A stretch of 14,657 nt of DNA from Kofleriaceae bacterium (lineage in GTDB: Bacteria; Myxococcota_A; Polyangia; Haliangiales; Haliangiaceae), in the NCBI GenBank assembly GCA_024642805.1, contig JAHEAK010000053.1, positions 1 to 14,657 of the forward strand, written 5' to 3'. Shown piece by piece: positions 1 to 9,443 of this stretch. Positions within the stretch are counted from its first letter, which is position 1. Each line of letters starts with the position of its first letter. The notes under the pieces were generated by a model. That model saw nothing but the letters and a program-made list of their open reading frames with translations, was not told the DNA's origin and ran no database searches. The translations under genes and the position numbers were made by a program.

Positions 1-168
1 CTCGTCAAAGCCGCTGGCCGTCACTTGCAAGACGAAGGGCACGCCGGCGTAGAGCTGTCGGCTCTGCACGCTCAGCTGCACCTGCGGCGTCTGCGCCTCG
101 GCCTCCGCGCCGGCTGCCAGGAGCCAGCTCAGAGCGACCAGCGAGATGATCCATCGTGAGGCGCGCAC
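1..168 (-). CDS. batD: BatD-like oxygen-tolerance protein, N-terminal part only
   Basis: This is the first 56 codons of a gene that runs off the left edge of the window. The start is a GTG whose first base is shared with the TAG stop of the preceding gene (TAGTG), with AAGGA about six bases upstream, which decides the start. Residues 1-26 form a signal peptide: a basic start (VRASR), a hydrophobic core (WIISLVALSWLLAAG) and an AEAEAQ cleavage region. The mature start (VQLSVQSRQLYAGVPFVLQV) has the alternating beta pattern with 'G-x-P-F-x-L' seen at the start of BatD ectodomains. BatD proteins are large periplasmic Ig-like proteins with a C-terminal membrane anchor, found last or near last in Bat operons. 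Position in the operon and this motif support the call, but most of the protein is not visible. Confidence 0.72.
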   Translation of the reverse strand, partial: MRASRWIISLVALSWLLAAGAEAEAQTPQVQLSVQSRQLYAGVPFVLQVTASGFDE

Positions 169-2531
169 TACCAATCCTTCCCGACAGTATCGCCGCCGGC
201 GCCCTGTTTGTCGCCCTCGCGCTCGCGCTGACGCGCGGCTTCCTTGTCGCGAATCTCTTGCAGCTTGCGGTCGGCCTGTTGTTTGGAGACCTCTTGTTGC
301 TGATCCTGCTCCTTGGGCTGATCTTGCTTTTGATCCTGCTGATCCTGGTTCTGATTCTGATCCTGATTCTGGTCCTGGTTTTGGTCTTGAGGAGGCTCCA
401 GGATCTCAATGGCCGCCCGTATGTGGTCGATGGCCACAGGTTGATCGCTGAGGGCCGGACTCAGATCGACTGACATCGTCGCGGAATCGGCAAGCGCGCG
501 CTCGAGGGTTGCCGAGGCGGTCTTCATCGCTTCGAGAGCCGCTCGCACTTCGCCTGCGGCGGCAGCAAACTTCTGCGCGCCTTGCTTGGCCTGAGGATCT
601 TCAGAAGCGCCAGCGGCATCCGCCTGTTGCTCGAGAGCGGCAGCCAGGGCCTCGGCGAGGGCCGCGTGCTTGGCCTGGGTCGGCACCAGGGGCGCCAGGA
701 GCGCGGCCCGGTCGGCGTCCAGCTGGGTGGCCTGCGCATCGCCGGTGCGATCGTAGGTCTCGCTCTGATCGCGATGCAGCTCTTTGAGATGCTCGACGAT
801 GGTAAAGAAGATTCTGCGCAGCTCCTCGATGTCCTTCTGGGCGCTCTGTGCCAGTTCGAGAGTTGTCTGGGCATCGCCCGCCAAACGACCACCGCCGGCG
901 ACGAGAGTGAGCTGCTCGGCGACCTGCGCGAGCTTGCCGGCCGCTGACGCTCGAAACTGCTCGGCCATGTCGTAGGTCTGCTTGGCACCGGCAGCGGCCT
1001 CGTCACCACCGCCGCCGCCTTGTTGCGCCTGGGCCTGGGCCTGCGCTTGCGCTTGCGCGGCCTCATCGGCGATGAGCGCGATCATGCGATCGAGTCGATC
1101 GACGTTGCGCTGCGAGGCCTCGAGGGCCTGCTTGGCCCGCTCCGCGGTTGGCATCTCGGCAAGCTCCGGCGTGGCCTTGGCAAGCTCGGGATCGAGCATG
1201 GCGATGACGCCGGCCTGCTCGGCGTAGGTGAGCTCGATGAGGTTCTTCAGCTCGCTAAAGTACTCGATGGCGCGCAAGAGGCTGCGCAGCGCCTCGGTCT
1301 CTTGCTCGCCGGCCTTGGCCAGGCTATCGCCGCTCAGACTGTCGCGGGCCTGGCCCATGAAGTCGACGGTGGACTGCAGGAAGGGCACCGCTTTGCCGGC
1401 CATCTCCAAGGCGCGCGCGGCCTTGGCATCGACCTCGCTCCCTGGCTCGGGCGGTGGAGCGGAGGCAGCGGCCTGAAAGCGCATGAGCACCTCGCTGGCG
1501 CGATCGAGAACATCGACCTCGCGCTCGCTCAGGTGTTCGGCACTGAGCCAGGCCGGCACCTCTTGCTTGGCAAGTGCCTCCTCGCCGGGCATGTTGAGCT
1601 GGTGGCTAGTGAGAGCCAGGCGCGCATTGGTGTCGGAGAGCAGCGCATTTTGATCCTGGGCGACGCCTTTGAGAGCAGCCACAGGATCCATCAGCTGCTC
1701 GCGCGCACGTTTGAGCTGGGCCAGACCACTGGTGGCCCGCAAGTGTGCCTGGCGAGCATCTAGTTTGCGCAGGGCGCGTCGTGTGTCATCGATGGAAACC
1801 CGCCCGGAGTGCAAGTACGAGTCGAGCGAGCGCAGTTGCATCTGCCTGAGCTTGTCCTGTTGCTGCATCTCCTCGGGCTTCTGACCATCGAGCCCGGCGA
1901 GCTCATCGGCGGCGAGATCGGAAATGGTGCCGACCTCAGCCATCAGCACCCTCTCGTTGGTAGCCAGCCCGGCAAAGGCGTCCTTGAAGGCGGTAGGCTC
2001 GACTTCGGCCCCGCTGTGCGCGACGGCTTCCATCAGCTGGCGCACCTGATCACGCAGCGCGCGCTCATCCTCGATGACGCGATCGAGCTTGGCTTCCAGG
2101 CCATTCTTTCCCTGGTTGATTTGATCGGCGAGCACCTGCAGCTTGCGGCCGACGATCTGCAGGTTCTCCCTGGCATCCGTGTCGTCGGAGCGAACCCGCG
2201 CGGCGTCTTGAAACCAGGAACGGGCCTGCTCGAGCTCGGCGATGGCCTTTTGCGGCTCGCTCAGCTCCAGATCGTCGGCCTTGCGCACGTGCAGCATGCC
2301 CAGGTTGAAGGCGGCCGAATAGCGCACGGGCTGATCGCCGCGCGCTTCATTGCGAGCATCGAGAAAGGCGGTCTCGGCGCGATCCAGATCGCCCTCAGCC
2401 ATGAGATCGATACCGTGGTTGTAGCGGCTGCGGGCCGCCGACTCGGCGTTCTTGGTGCAAGAAGAACTGACTAGAGCAGTGACTAGAGCACTGAAGAGCA
2501 GGACGCTGGTGAGTAGTGGACGAATTGACAT
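168..2531 (-). CDS. Large BatC-like TPR/coiled-coil lipoprotein with Q/D/N-rich tail
   Basis: The protein has 787 residues. It opens with a lipoprotein-type signal peptide ending at Cys25 (ALVSSSC; Ser at -3 is not the ideal lipobox). Residues 34-111 look like TPR helices (YNHGIDLMAEGDLDRAETAFLDAR, then AAFNLGMLHVRK). Residues about 120-300 and 400-680 are charged and Ala/Gln-rich, predicted helical or coiled coil, with a Pro-rich break near 357-364 and an AQ run at 492-503 followed by five Gly. Residues 715-746 are Gln/Asp/Asn repeats, then a charged helix ending in VGKDW. It takes the position of BatC, a TPR protein, between the second VWA gene and batD. BatC proteins I know are far shorter, so this is an expanded version. 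The ATG follows GAGGG at seven bases, and the gap to the upstream VWA gene is 12 bases. Function is inferred from context: a scaffold presented in the periplasm. Confidence 0.7.
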   Translation of the reverse strand: MSIRPLLTSVLLFSALVTALVSSSCTKNAESAARSRYNHGIDLMAEGDLDRAETAFLDARNEARGDQPVRYSAAFNLGMLHVRKADDLELSEPQKAIAELEQARSWFQDAARVRSDDTDARENLQIVGRKLQVLADQINQGKNGLEAKLDRVIEDERALRDQVRQLMEAVAHSGAEVEPTAFKDAFAGLATNERVLMAEVGTISDLAADELAGLDGQKPEEMQQQDKLRQMQLRSLDSYLHSGRVSIDDTRRALRKLDARQAHLRATSGLAQLKRAREQLMDPVAALKGVAQDQNALLSDTNARLALTSHQLNMPGEEALAKQEVPAWLSAEHLSEREVDVLDRASEVLMRFQAAASAPPPEPGSEVDAKAARALEMAGKAVPFLQSTVDFMGQARDSLSGDSLAKAGEQETEALRSLLRAIEYFSELKNLIELTYAEQAGVIAMLDPELAKATPELAEMPTAERAKQALEASQRNVDRLDRMIALIADEAAQAQAQAQAQAQQGGGGGDEAAAGAKQTYDMAEQFRASAAGKLAQVAEQLTLVAGGGRLAGDAQTTLELAQSAQKDIEELRRIFFTIVEHLKELHRDQSETYDRTGDAQATQLDADRAALLAPLVPTQAKHAALAEALAAALEQQADAAGASEDPQAKQGAQKFAAAAGEVRAALEAMKTASATLERALADSATMSVDLSPALSDQPVAIDHIRAAIEILEPPQDQNQDQNQDQNQNQDQQDQKQDQPKEQDQQQEVSKQQADRKLQEIRDKEAARQREREGDKQGAGGDTVGKDW
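294..389 (-). repeat. Short tandem codon repeat encoding the Gln-Asp/Asn tail
   Basis: Read on the minus strand, this stretch is a degenerate run of CAG/CAA codons alternating with GAT/GAC/AAT/AAC, giving QDQN-type dipeptide repeats (residues 715-746 of the BatC-like protein). The clearest part is the hexamer series CAGGAT/CAGAAT/CAGAAC. The unit is six bases, so gain or loss of units leaves the reading frame intact and only changes the tail length. Confidence 0.8.
1023..1058 (-). repeat. GCCCAG/GCGCAA hexamer repeat encoding an Ala-Gln run
   Basis: Six copies of a GCN-CAR dipeptide unit encode residues 492-503 (alternating Ala and Gln) of the BatC-like protein, directly before QQGGGGG. This looks like a flexible linker between two helical blocks. 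Copies differ in third bases, so it is not a fresh expansion. Confidence 0.75.
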
Positions 2532-2543
2532 GGCGGTCCCTCG

Positions 2544-3581
2544 CTAGGCTTGGGATGGCTTTGGAGATGGGCCGACGGACAGCAGAGCCACCGCCAGCAG
2601 CGACAACATGGACAGTAGAATGAGAATCGGATAGCGCTCGTCTGGCCGCACCTGCACTGACTTGACGGCGGCTTCCTCGACGATGGGTTCTATGTGTTCA
2701 TCGACGATGGACTGCAGATCCAGCGCCGCTACCTTGGCGGGGATGTACACGCCTTCGGTCTTGCGGCTGATGCTCTCGAGCAGCTTGCCGTCGACCTTGG
2801 TGATCACAGGGTTGCCATCGCGATCCTTGACCACCTCTTGCACACCGGTGCTGGGATCGGTGATGCGAATCTGCGATCCTTCCTCGCTGCCAAGACCAAT
2901 GGCGACGATCTTGACCCCGGCCTTGGCAGCCTCATCGGCGGCCTCTTCCGGATAGCTCTCGTGATCTTCGCCGTCGGTGATGAGCAAGAGCAGGCGCGAC
3001 GCCGAGCCACCGTCCTCATCGAAGGCGGCAAGGCTGGTGCGGATCGCTTCACCGATAGCGGTTCCTCCGCGCGACACACTGCTCGGACCCGCACCGCGCA
3101 ACATCATGCGAAAGAAGCCGTAGTCGGGGGTGAGCGGCGAGAGCAAGCTTGCTTTGCCCGCGAAGACCACCAGGCCAACGCGATGCCCTGCCAGTTGATC
3201 GAGCATGCGACTAATCTCCGACTTGGCGCGCGCCAGACGATTGGGCGCGGCGTCTTCGGCCAACATGCTGCGCGACACATCGAGTGCGACGACGATGTCG
3301 GCCGAGACACGCGCGCCGGTGACCTCCTTGCTCACGCCCGGAACCTGAGGGCGCATGAGAGCAAAGACGCCGGCACACAGCGTGGCGAAGATGAAGAAGA
3401 GGCGCAGCACGCGCCGCTCGGCCGAGATCCCAGAGGCCAGACGGCGTTGCATGATGGGCGACAAGAAGCGGCCAAGCTCGTTGCGATTGGCAAGCTCGCG
3501 ATAGGCGAGTAGCGCCACCAGAGCGGCAACCGGCCAGAGCAGGTGGACCCGCTCCATGTGCATCCACACCCAGGAACTCAT
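2544..3581 (-). CDS. batB: BatB-like membrane-anchored von Willebrand factor A protein
   Basis: The protein has 345 residues. Hydrophobic segments at about 11-27 and 60-76 precede a VWA domain (about 94-295), and a third segment at 318-335 anchors the C terminus. The metal-ion-dependent adhesion site is complete: D101-x-S103-x-S105 (VALDVSRSM), T174 (RGGTAIGE) and D203 (LITDGED). This is the usual BatA/BatB layout, with the VWA domain outside the cytoplasmic membrane. A 'TDPSTGVQEVVKDRDGNPVITKVD' beta insert (241-264, quoted in part) and the 'L-x-x-I-S-x-x-T-x-G-x-Y' stretch near 268-279 are also typical of this group. The ATG overlaps the upstream VWA stop as ATGA, with AGGAGG five to six bases before it. 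I call it BatB rather than BatA from its order (second VWA gene, next to the TPR gene). It probably pairs with the upstream VWA protein and is acted on by MoxR. Confidence 0.85.
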   Translation of the reverse strand: MSSWVWMHMERVHLLWPVAALVALLAYRELANRNELGRFLSPIMQRRLASGISAERRVLRLFFIFATLCAGVFALMRPQVPGVSKEVTGARVSADIVVALDVSRSMLAEDAAPNRLARAKSEISRMLDQLAGHRVGLVVFAGKASLLSPLTPDYGFFRMMLRGAGPSSVSRGGTAIGEAIRTSLAAFDEDGGSASRLLLLITDGEDHESYPEEAADEAAKAGVKIVAIGLGSEEGSQIRITDPSTGVQEVVKDRDGNPVITKVDGKLLESISRKTEGVYIPAKVAALDLQSIVDEHIEPIVEEAAVKSVQVRPDERYPILILLSMLSLLAVALLSVGPSPKPSQA

Positions 3582-4620
3582 ACCAACCTCCTGAGCACGG
3601 TGGCGGTCAAGAGCCAGGCCAGAGCGGCCAAGAGGAGCCCTGCCCCCGCGAAGTAGTCGTAGTACTCGGTGAACTCGCGATAGCGCTCTTCGCCTATCTT
3701 GGTGCGCTCGAGGCCATCGATCTCACGGTAGACCTGCCGGAGCGCGCTGGCATCGGTGGCGCGGAAATAGCGCCCGCCGGTGCGCTCGGCGATCGCCTGC
3801 AGGCTCTCTTCGTCGATCTCGACTTCGACCTGTTGCAGAACTTCGCGGCCGGAAAAAGGATCCATCATGCGCACCGGCGCCAGTCCCTGCGTTCCTGCGC
3901 CAATGGTGTAGACCTTGATGCCGAGGGTGTGCGCCAACTCGGCCGCCGCCAGCGGTGTCTCTTCGCCGCGATTGTTGACACCGTCGGTGAGCAGGATGAC
4001 CACTCGCGACTTGGCCTCGCTGGCGCGCAATCGCTCCACGGCCAGGCCCAGGCCATCGCCGACCGCCGTGCCATCTTCTCGACGTGAGTCGACGATCTGC
4101 AAGGTGTCAGCAATCTCGACCAGGATGTCGTGATCGAGAGTGAGTGGGCAGCGCGTGTCGGCAAAGCCCGCGAAGCTGACGATGCCTATCGCGTCGTCTG
4201 GGCGCCCCTTCTCGTCCTCGCCGCCAAGAACGAAGTCCTTGAACACGCTCATGACGGCCTCGAGTCGAGTGCGCTCTTTGTCGCCCTCGCTGAGATCGAG
4301 TGCCTTCATGGAGCTGGAGATATCGACGGCCATCATGATGGCGATGCCTTCGCGCTCGATGCGCTGCGAGCGATCGGGGAGTCGAGGACCAGCCAGAGCG
4401 ATGCCCAGCAGGATACTGGCCGCTGCCAGCAAGGCGGGTGGCAACCACAAAAGGCGCGTGCGAAAGCTGCTGCCACGTGCGGGCAAGAGTCGCAGGGAGG
4501 AAAAGATGACCCGACCCGAGGGCGCAAAGGCCAGGGCGATGATGAGCGGCGCAAGCAAACAGCTAAAGAGATAGACCGGATCGCGAAACTCGAGCGGCTC
4601 GAATAGTTTCAGTAGCCACA

Positions 4621-4621
<1 letters not shown>
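3578..4621 (-). CDS. batA: BatA-like membrane-anchored von Willebrand factor A protein
   Basis: The protein has 347 residues. The start MWLLKLFEPLEFRDPVYL is typical of BatA ('F-x-x-P-x-x-L'), followed by membrane segments at about 16-32 and 57-78, a VWA domain at 92-300, and a C-terminal membrane segment at 324-344 ending in RRLV. The metal-site residues are all present: D100-x-S102-x-S104 (AVDISSSM), T185 (DGTAVGDG) and D213 (LLTDGVNN). It has the 'TIGAGT' strand (239-244) and a 'MMDPFSGRE...VEIDE' hairpin (252-271) common in BatA. The ATG shares its A with the TAA stop of the preceding gene (TAATG), and GAGGAGG lies about seven bases upstream, a strong ribosome site. It is the first of two paralogous VWA genes in the operon. 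Gene name follows family and order; biochemical role is not established. Confidence 0.87.
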
Positions 4622-5696
<1,075 letters not shown>

Positions 5697-5700
<4 letters not shown>

Positions 5701-6677
5701 CGCCGAATTCTCCGCTCGCGCATGCGAAAGAAAGCCAGGAGCGGCTCAATGACCGGCTGGGCGGCGTCGATCTTGAGCAGGTCGACCTTGGAGGCGCGCA
5801 GGGAGCTCTCCAGTTTGTTGATGCGCTCTTGCCCGTGCTCGGCCGCTAACTGGCGAAAGGCCGCCGAGCGCGAGTCGATGGTGCGAGTGGCACCGGTCTC
5901 GGCATCCTGCAACGTGATGAGGCCAGCCGGCGGCAGCTCGAGCTCACGCTGATCGCTGACCAGGGCACAGATGACATCGTGGCGGCGATTGCAGTGGCGC
6001 AGCATGTCGATGTAGTCGTCGTCCAAGAAATCGGAGATGAGGAAGAGCACGACCTTGCGCGGCAAGACCCGTCGACAAAACTCCAAGGCGTCGCTGATGT
6101 TGGTGGCGCGATTGACCTGGGTGCGCCGGCGCGAGAGCAGACGGCGAAAGCGGTGCAAGACCGCCCTGGGCAGGCCAAAGGGGTTGCCTGGCGAAAGCGC
6201 CGTCGGCGAGTCGTCCTGGCCGCGCGCCAGCACCTCGCGAACCACTCGCAAGGCGTGCTTCTGACCACTGCGCGGTGGAATGTACTCCTCGGTCTCGCCG
6301 TGAAAGAGCAGGAGCCCGACCTTGTCCTGATTTTGAATCGCCGAGAAGGCCAGCAGAGCGGAGAGCTCGACCGCGGCTTCGCGCTTGGAGCGATTCGCGG
6401 ATCCGAAGTCCTGCGAGGGCGAGATGTCGACCAGCAACATGACCGTGAGCTCGCGCTCCTCGACGAAGCGCTTGACGAAGGTCTCGCCGGTGCGCGCGGT
6501 GACGTTCCAGTCAATGGTGCGAACGTCATCGCCGGGCACGTAGGGTCGAACCTCGTCGAACTCCATGCCGCGCCCCTTGAAGACCGAGTGGTACGCGCCA
6601 GCCAATACATCGGCGACTTGCCGACCGGTGGTCAGCTGCAGTCGCCTTACCTGTTGGACGATGTCCGAGGTCAGCAT
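5697..6677 (-). CDS. DUF58 protein (VWA-like fold)
   Basis: The protein has 326 residues with no signal peptide or membrane segment, so it is probably cytoplasmic. The DUF58 hallmark FDEVRPYVPGDDVRTIDW lies at residues 40-57, followed by N-x-T-A-R-T-G and 'FVKRFVEERE'. A VWA-like core follows: D84-I-S86-P-S88, T192 (ATNISDAL) and D216 (LISDF), so the metal site appears complete. An Arg-rich stretch (about 170-190, RAVLHRFRRLLSRRRTQVNR) sits between strands and may be an insertion. DUF58 genes follow moxR in nearly all such operons, and the product is thought to be a MoxR partner. It starts 23 bases after moxR with AGGA eight to nine bases before the ATG, and ends in an ATGA overlap with the next gene. 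Confidence 0.9.
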
Positions 6678-6700
6678 CTCGCGATCCTAGTGAGCAAGGG

Positions 6701-7687
6701 TTAGGGAACTTCGACGTTTTCCAAGATCATGTCGATGATGTCGTCGCTGGTCTTGCCCTGTGCCTCAGCCTCATAGCTGATGAGAATGCGGTGACGCAGA
6801 ACTTCTTTGGCGATCGACTTTACGTCGTGCGGGCTGATGTACGAGCGCCCGCCCAGTAGCGCATGCGCCTTGGCGACTTTGACCAGGTTGATGGATGCGC
6901 GCGGAGACGCGCCGTTCTCGAGCAAGTTGGCCAGCGCGGGCATGCCAGCGCCAGCCGGATCGCGAGTGGCAGCCACGACATCGACGACGTAGCGCTTGAC
7001 CTTGTCGTCCATGAAGATCTGCGAAGCGGCCTTGCGCGCGCGCATGACATCATCGAGCTGCATGGTGATGTTCACCGTTGGAGTTGCTGCCGAGCCGGCC
7101 ATGCGATCGAGGATCTTCATCTCCTCTTCCTTGCTAGGATAGTCGACGACGAGCTTCATCATGAAGCGGTCGAGTTGCGCTTCCGGCAGCGGATAGGTGC
7201 CCTCCTGCTCGATGGGATTTTGCGTTGCCAGCACCAAGAAGGGCTCGCTGAGCTTGAAGGTCTCGTCGCCGAGAGTCACTTGATGCTCTTGCATGGCCTC
7301 GAGAAGAGCCGCTTGCACCTTGGCGGGCGCGCGATTGATCTCATCGGCCAGAATCAAGTTGGCGAAGACCGGTCCCTTCTTGACCGAGTAGCTGCCCTCG
7401 CGCGGGTTGTAGACCTGGGTGCCGGTGACGTCGCCAGGCAACATGTCGGGGGTGAACTGAATCCGGGAGAACTCGGCGTTGGTTGCGTGCGCCAGGGTGC
7501 GAACCACCAGGGTTTTGGCCAGGCCGGGGACGCCCTCGAGAAGCACGTGGCCTCCGGCCAAAAAGCCCAGCAAGAGCTTGTGCAACATGTCCTCTTGCCC
7601 AACCAGCACCTTGCCGACCTCGGCCTTGAGAGCACCAAAGCTCTCCTGTAAGCGTAGGATTTCGTCTGATATTTGCTCAGTAGCCAT
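6701..7687 (-). CDS. moxR: MoxR-family AAA+ ATPase
   Basis: The protein has 328 residues. The P-loop is GVPGLAKT (52-59), Walker B is LILADEIN (111-118), sensor 1 is ATQNP (154-158), the Arg-finger region is LPEAQLDRF (167-175) and the sensor 2 region is SPRAS (261-265), all in the usual MoxR order. It is a full-length MoxR, which acts as a chaperone-like ATPase that uses ATP to remodel or assemble partners, often with VWA-domain proteins. I chose the ATG at 7687 because AGAGG lies about six bases upstream and the protein then begins as MoxR proteins do (MATEQISDEI). The open frame extends upstream to 8098, but that part is Arg/Cys-rich, unlike the family, and runs into the divergent gene. 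This is the first gene of the operon, so the promoter should lie in 7688-7835. Confidence 0.95.
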   Translation of the reverse strand: MATEQISDEILRLQESFGALKAEVGKVLVGQEDMLHKLLLGFLAGGHVLLEGVPGLAKTLVVRTLAHATNAEFSRIQFTPDMLPGDVTGTQVYNPREGSYSVKKGPVFANLILADEINRAPAKVQAALLEAMQEHQVTLGDETFKLSEPFLVLATQNPIEQEGTYPLPEAQLDRFMMKLVVDYPSKEEEMKILDRMAGSAATPTVNITMQLDDVMRARKAASQIFMDDKVKRYVVDVVAATRDPAGAGMPALANLLENGASPRASINLVKVAKAHALLGGRSYISPHDVKSIAKEVLRHRILISYEAEAQGKTSDDIIDMILENVEVP

Positions 7688-7835
7688 GTGACCTCTTTGA
7701 TTCCTGCCACAGCAACCTGTGTCGGGCGAAAGAGATTCCCCAATTCGTCGATCAACTTCAAGGCATGGACCGGTGACAAGATTGCGATATCGATAAGAGT
7801 GGCGCGTTTGAATCCGCCTCAACACAGCTCGTGCG
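7688..7835. promoter_or_regulatory. Intergenic region between divergent moxR operon and dehydratase gene
   Basis: These 148 bases must hold promoters for both the Bat operon (minus) and the PLP enzyme (plus). The only clear element I see is the 8-base palindrome CGATATCG at 7785-7792. No convincing -35/-10 pair stands out by eye on either strand. The moxR side has a good ribosome site (AGAGG); the plus-strand gene does not. The role is inferred from gene layout only. Confidence 0.4.
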
Positions 7836-8858
7836 ATGCTGAGCGCCATGAGCGCAGATGCCAGCCAGCAAGCGAGCAATCTCCCCACCACCGCCGACCT
7901 CTTGAGCGCGCAAGAACGCCTCGAGCCGCACCTCTTGCCCACGCCGGTCATCTGCAATCCGCGCCTGGATGAAGTGGCTGGCGCCGAGCTGTGGATCAAA
8001 GCTGAGAACCTGCAACACATCGGCGCTTTCAAAGCTCGCGGTGCTCTCAACACGGTCGCGCAACTTCCCGCACAGACCGCCGCCAAGGGTCTGGTCACCT
8101 ATTCCTCTGGCAATCACGCGCAAGCGGTTGCCTGGGTAGCCAAACGCTTTGCTCTCAAGGCCACCATCTTCATGCCCACCAACGCGCCGAGCGTCAAAGT
8201 AGCAGCGGTGCGACGCATGGGTGCGGAGGTCGTGATGGTCGGCACCACCTCACTCGAAAGGCAGTCGGCGGCTCTCGACTTTGCCGGCAAGACCGGCGCC
8301 TTCATTATCGAGCCCTTCGATCACGCGCACACGATCGCAGGCCAGGGCACCGCGGCTCTCGAGCTGCAACAAGAGGTCGCCAGCCGATGTGGTGCCGCCC
8401 TCGACGAAGTCTTCGTACCTATCGGTGGCGGTGGCCTGGCTGCCGGCGCGTGCCTGGCCTTTGCCGGATCACAGACGGAGGTCATTGGCGTCGAACCGGA
8501 GGGCTGCAACAGCATGCAGCAAAGCCTTGCCGCCGGGCACGTGGTCTCCGTCGAGCCCGGCCCTACCCTCGCCGACGGCCTGCGCCCGACTCGTGTTGGT
8601 GAGCTAAATCTAGCAATATGCAAGCAGCATTTACGAGAAGTTCTTACCGTCAATGATGACGAGCTCGGCCTGAGCCTGGTGCGACTGCTCCTGTGGGCCA
8701 AGATTCTCGTCGAACCATCGGGAGCCGCCGCGCTGGCTGCCGCGCTGCGCAGTGCCCGCAAAGGAGCACGCGTGGGCGTCATCTTGTCGGGTGGCAACAT
8801 GGCCGCATCGACCCTGGTGGAGCTGCTCGGCAAGCACGCGGCGGCGGTCGAAGCCTGA
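7836..8858 (+). CDS. PLP-dependent threonine ammonia-lyase/serine racemase-family enzyme
   Basis: The protein has 340 residues and the fold type II PLP signature in order: GAFKARGA (63-70) with the Schiff-base lysine K66, SSGNHAQA (90-97), the phosphate-binding loop PIGGGGLAAG (195-204), GVEPEG (218-223), TLADGL (244-249), LVEPSGAAAL (291-300) and SGGN (318-321). The enzyme should dehydrate threonine and/or serine to the 2-oxo acid and ammonia, or racemize serine; the sequence alone does not decide. It stops after the catalytic domain, with no ACT-type regulatory domain, which points to the short catabolic or racemase-like form rather than the long biosynthetic IlvA. The start is uncertain: ATG at 7836 or at 7848 (MSADAS), neither with a clear ribosome site. 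It is divergent from moxR and probably transcribed alone. It acts in the cytoplasm. Confidence 0.88.
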   Translation: MLSAMSADASQQASNLPTTADLLSAQERLEPHLLPTPVICNPRLDEVAGAELWIKAENLQHIGAFKARGALNTVAQLPAQTAAKGLVTYSSGNHAQAVAWVAKRFALKATIFMPTNAPSVKVAAVRRMGAEVVMVGTTSLERQSAALDFAGKTGAFIIEPFDHAHTIAGQGTAALELQQEVASRCGAALDEVFVPIGGGGLAAGACLAFAGSQTEVIGVEPEGCNSMQQSLAAGHVVSVEPGPTLADGLRPTRVGELNLAICKQHLREVLTVNDDELGLSLVRLLLWAKILVEPSGAAALAAALRSARKGARVGVILSGGNMAASTLVELLGKHAAAVEA

Positions 8859-8859
8859 G

Positions 8860-8885
8860 AGCTCGCTGACGGAGGCGAGCGAGCT
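8860..8885. terminator. Hairpin between convergent genes
   Basis: AGCTCGCT (8860-8867) and AGCGAGCT (8878-8885) form a perfect 8-base-pair stem with a 10-base loop, one base after the TGA of the dehydratase gene and four bases before the end of the facing lipoprotein gene. There is no T-run, so intrinsic termination is uncertain. Placement between two convergent stops supports a bidirectional terminator. Confidence 0.5.
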
Positions 8886-8888
8886 GCC

Positions 8889-9443
8889 TTAGGGATTGTT
8901 CGGATCGGCTTGCGCGGTGAGGGTGCGCTCGTCGCTCAACATCACGCCCTCGGCATCGCTGAGACTGACGCGAAAGAGCACCTCCGTGCCTGCAAGCTCC
9001 GCGTCGTCTTGAATGTCCAAGATGACGGTTCGACCGATCATTTCGACGCCACCGACTCCGGGCCGCAAGCCCTGCTTGTAGCTGGAGGCCATGGCATCCA
9101 CGCGCAGGTCACCAACAAAGACTTCGAAGCTGGTCTGCGGATTGTTGGGATCACTGAGATCGTTTGGGTCGCCAGGATTGATGTTGCTAGCGCGCATCGA
9201 GCCGTAGAAGTGAAAGCCGCCCTGTGGACCGCGCACGATCAGGATGGTGTCGCCGTCGACGAGGGGCTCGAAACTCGCCGATCCGGTACCAAGCTCGAGA
9301 CTCGGTGGACCGGCATCAAGGCCGCTTGCGCTCTCGCCGCAGGCCGTGCTCAGTAGCAGGCAGCAGAGCGCTGTGGCGCGGGCGAGCCTGCTGGGGCGGC
9401 TTGGCCGGCCAGCCCCCGGCTGCCGCGCAGGCTCTAGATGCAC
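8889..9443 (-). CDS. Small exported lipoprotein of a myxobacterial-type family
   Basis: The proposed start is GTG at 9443, giving 184 residues. It overlaps the end of the upstream Kelch gene by 10 bases and is the only usual start codon near the signal peptide. The open frame continues upstream to 9728 inside the Kelch gene, but that part is Arg-rich and is a shadow. The N-terminal region is long and basic (RPSRPSRLARA), followed by a hydrophobic core and the lipobox LLLSTAC, Cys35. The mature part has FEPLVDGDTILIVRGPQGG (about 58-76) followed by FHFYGSMRAS, a pattern I recall from small lipoproteins of Myxococcota, and repeats of DPND/DPNNP at about 92-101 and at the very C terminus (DPNNP stop). 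Function is unknown; it is probably on the outer membrane and co-transcribed with the Kelch lipoprotein. The start is the least certain part. Confidence 0.68.
   Translation of the reverse strand: MHLEPARQPGAGRPSRPSRLARATALCCLLLSTACGESASGLDAGPPSLELGTGSASFEPLVDGDTILIVRGPQGGFHFYGSMRASNINPGDPNDLSDPNNPQTSFEVFVGDLRVDAMASSYKQGLRPGVGGVEMIGRTVILDIQDDAELAGTEVLFRVSLSDAEGVMLSDERTLTAQADPNNP

Noticed and set aside
156..473. A strongly hydrophobic plus-strand frame resembling a small membrane protein (runs of Leu, Ile and Val)
   Set aside because: It is the complement of the CAG/GAT repeat of the BatC-like gene; CTGATC-type repeats read as Leu-Ile by chance.
7688..8098. An N-terminal extension of 137 residues on MoxR
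   Set aside because: The extension is Arg/Cys-rich, unlike MoxR, overlaps the divergent dehydratase gene, and a good ribosome site precedes the ATG at 7687.
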